From the NCBI GenBank assembly GCA_038496445.1, contig JALMLS010000453.1, positions 1 through 64,000 of the forward strand: a stretch of 64,000 bases of DNA. The letters are read 5' to 3'. A program made the translations under genes and the position numbers. This document shows, in pieces, positions 62,459-64,000 of the stretch. The DNA is from Trichosphaerium sp. ATCC 40318. Lineage: Eukaryota; Discosea; Flabellinia; Trichosidae. Numbering within the stretch: the first letter of the stretch is position 1; every line of letters begins with the position of its first letter. Below the pieces are notes generated by a model. The model made no database searches. It had not been told where the DNA came from and saw nothing but the letters and a program-made list of their open reading frames with translations.

Positions 62459-64000
62459 ATGTCGATAGCCTCTAAAACCAACGTACCAAGGTGTGTAAAC
62501 GCATTAATACTACTTAGTGCTCTAAACATCATATTAGCGCACAGACGTGCCTTTTGGACTTGCCTACGGAGATTTTAGCTTTTATTCTACGGAAAACTAC
62601 AAAGCCGCGATTTGCAGCTTGTCAAACATGCCATGCGCTTGCTTCTATAATTCACAATGTTATTGGATACAAAAGCATTACCTTACATACTGTCGACCAC
62701 GCAAAAGCGCTCGTAAGATATACTTGTGGTTTACAATCGACAAAAATCAAAATATGGGGCAAGCACGTGGCTAGAATTCTCAAAGAAATATCTGGTGCTC
62801 AGAACGTTGATCTTTCTTATTGTGTGAGCATTACAGATGAAAGCATGAAATCACTTTCAGGTGTTCATACCATTAACCTTGAGCACTCTAAGAATATCAC
62901 ATGTGAAGGTTTACAAGCGCTTTCTGGTGTTCATACCATTAACCTTAAGCACTGTAAGAATATCACAGATGAAGGCTTACAAGCGCTTTCTGGTGTTCAT
63001 AATATTGATCTTTCTTATTGTCAACACATTGGAGATGAAGGTGTCAAAGCACTCAAAGGTATTCATACCGTTCACCTTGACTCCTGTAAAACTATCACAG
63101 AGATCCCTTTCTGGAGTTCATACTATTAGCCTGAGCAACACTCCTATAACTTATAACGGCTTACAAGCACTGTCAGGTGTTCACACCATCGATCTTGCGA
63201 ATTGCATAGCTATCACAGATGAAGGCATCAAGTCACTCTCAGGCGTTCATGAAATTAACTTAGAAAGCACTTCTGTAACTGACAAAGGCTTAAAAGGGCT
63301 TTCTGGTGTTCATACCATTACCCTTGATGGCACTTCAGTAACAGATGAAGGCATCAAGTCCCTCTCTGGTGTTCATTATATCAGCTTGATTGCCACTTTC
63401 ATAACTGATGAAGGATTACACGCACTTTCAGGTGTTCATACAATTCAACTTGACAATGAAACAATAACAGTTGAAGGTATCAAATCTCTTTCAGGAGTTC
63501 ATACTATTTACTTGAGTGGCACTTCCATAACTGATAACGGCTTAAAAGCACTTTCTGGCGTTCATGACATTAACTTGTACAGAACTCTAGTAACAGACGA
63601 AGGTGTACTAGCACTTTCTGGTGTTCATACCATCGATCTTAGTTACTGTGAAGGTATAACTGATAAAGGATTACAAGCGCTTTCAGGTGTTCATACTATT
63701 AAGCTTGTTTGCTGTGACGCTATCACAGACAAAGGCATCAAGTTTCTTTCTGGTGTTCATGACATAAGCCTTAGATACTGTACGCAAATAACAAACGTCA
63801 ATGCACTTGCTGGTGTCCACACTATTGACCTTTTAGCCACTTCAGTAACAGATGCAGGTATTAAATCACTAGGTGGAGTATGTGTGATTAACCTTGATGA
63901 CTGCAAAGCCATTACAGATGATGGTATCAAAGTGTTAGAAGGTGTTCATACAATTTTTCTAAGGTCTACATCAGTCACACAGAAAGGTATTTCTAAGTGG
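62459..64000 (+). CDS. F-box/LRR protein, frame broken at about 63100, cut by window edge
   Basis: Exon 1 is 62459-62482 (MSIASKTN). A 62-nt intron (62483-62544) follows, then TCLLDLPTEILAFILRK, CQTCHALASIIHNVIGYK (F-box). About five LRRs of the Cys type follow (GVHTINLEHSKNITCEGL, GVHTINLKHCKNITDEGL). Near 63097-63103 the repeat is 11 nt shorter than its sister units (about nothing left between ...ACAGA and TCCCTTTCTGG), so the frame shifts and a stop comes at 63127-63129. In the shifted frame more than twelve further intact LRRs run to the window end (GVHTISLSNTPITYNGL to GVHTIFLRSTSVTQKG). Either a recent disabling deletion or a sequence error. No GT-AG pair explains it. Confidence 0.75.

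Overview
The window is nuclear DNA of a unicellular eukaryote. Nearly every recognisable gene is interrupted by short introns (mostly about 40-90 nt) with GT-AG ends, often starting gtacgt. Many genes are eukaryote-specific: ARPC4, an actin-related protein, a tubulin glutamylase-type TTLL, glucosidase II beta, a PDCD7/U11-59K-like protein, a DUSP-UBL-USP deubiquitinase and a STE20/PAK-like kinase. The DNA is AT-rich and gene-dense, with spacers from 24 bp to about 1.6 kb. I cannot name the lineage. TTLL suggests cilia or flagella, and Arp2/3 suggests actin-based motility. I see no rRNA, tRNA, transposon or CRISPR.

Layout. 1-10 kb: 3' part of a secreted-protein gene (-), an F-box/YwqK-repeat gene with broken frame (-), a Cys-rich secreted protein (+), a 12-exon short-chain dehydrogenase (+), a second Cys-rich secreted peptide (+) and an EF-hand/ubiquitin-like fusion (-). 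10-20 kb: an LRR gene without an F-box (+), a prolyl-4-hydroxylase-like oxygenase (-), TTLL (-) head-to-head with mitochondrial TyrRS (+), and a 15-exon GPI-anchored mucin-like glycoprotein (+). 20-31.5 kb: a short F-box/LRR gene (-), a CTR copper transporter (+), PDCD7-like (-), two small disordered proteins (+), a small membrane protein (-), an NTF2-like protein (-), an FAD monooxygenase/DUF4166 fusion (-), a Nudix hydrolase (+) and a C-type-lectin-like secreted protein (+). 31.7-49 kb: glucosidase II beta (-), a SAM methyltransferase (-), a small ORF (+), a Gly/Cys secreted protein (+), a multipass membrane protein (-), a BAR/inositol-polyphosphate 5-phosphatase (-), an actin-related protein (+), a GT61 glycosyltransferase (-) and a second F-box/YwqK gene (-). 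49-64 kb: a USP4/15-type deubiquitinase (+), ARPC4 (+), a kinase (+), and a head-to-head pair of F-box/LRR genes, the second with a frame break and running off the window.

Themes. The clearest is ubiquitin biology. Six dispersed loci carry one of two repeat types (GVHTI-type LRRs or YwqK/MORN-like repeats), five of them behind an F-box-like N-terminus. The same 64 kb also holds a deubiquitinase and an EF-hand protein ending in a ubiquitin fold. Two of the repeat genes have broken frames and two are short, which looks like rapid birth and death of substrate-receptor genes. A second group serves actin, tubulin and membrane dynamics (ARPC4, ARP, TTLL, BAR-5-phosphatase, kinase). A third serves the secretory pathway and cell surface. 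The palindrome CACGTG occurs about 48 times, several-fold above what base composition predicts, mostly in introns and spacers.

Gene models were spliced by eye from frame continuity, family conservation and GT-AG signals. Boundaries given as exact are those where phase and homology agree.
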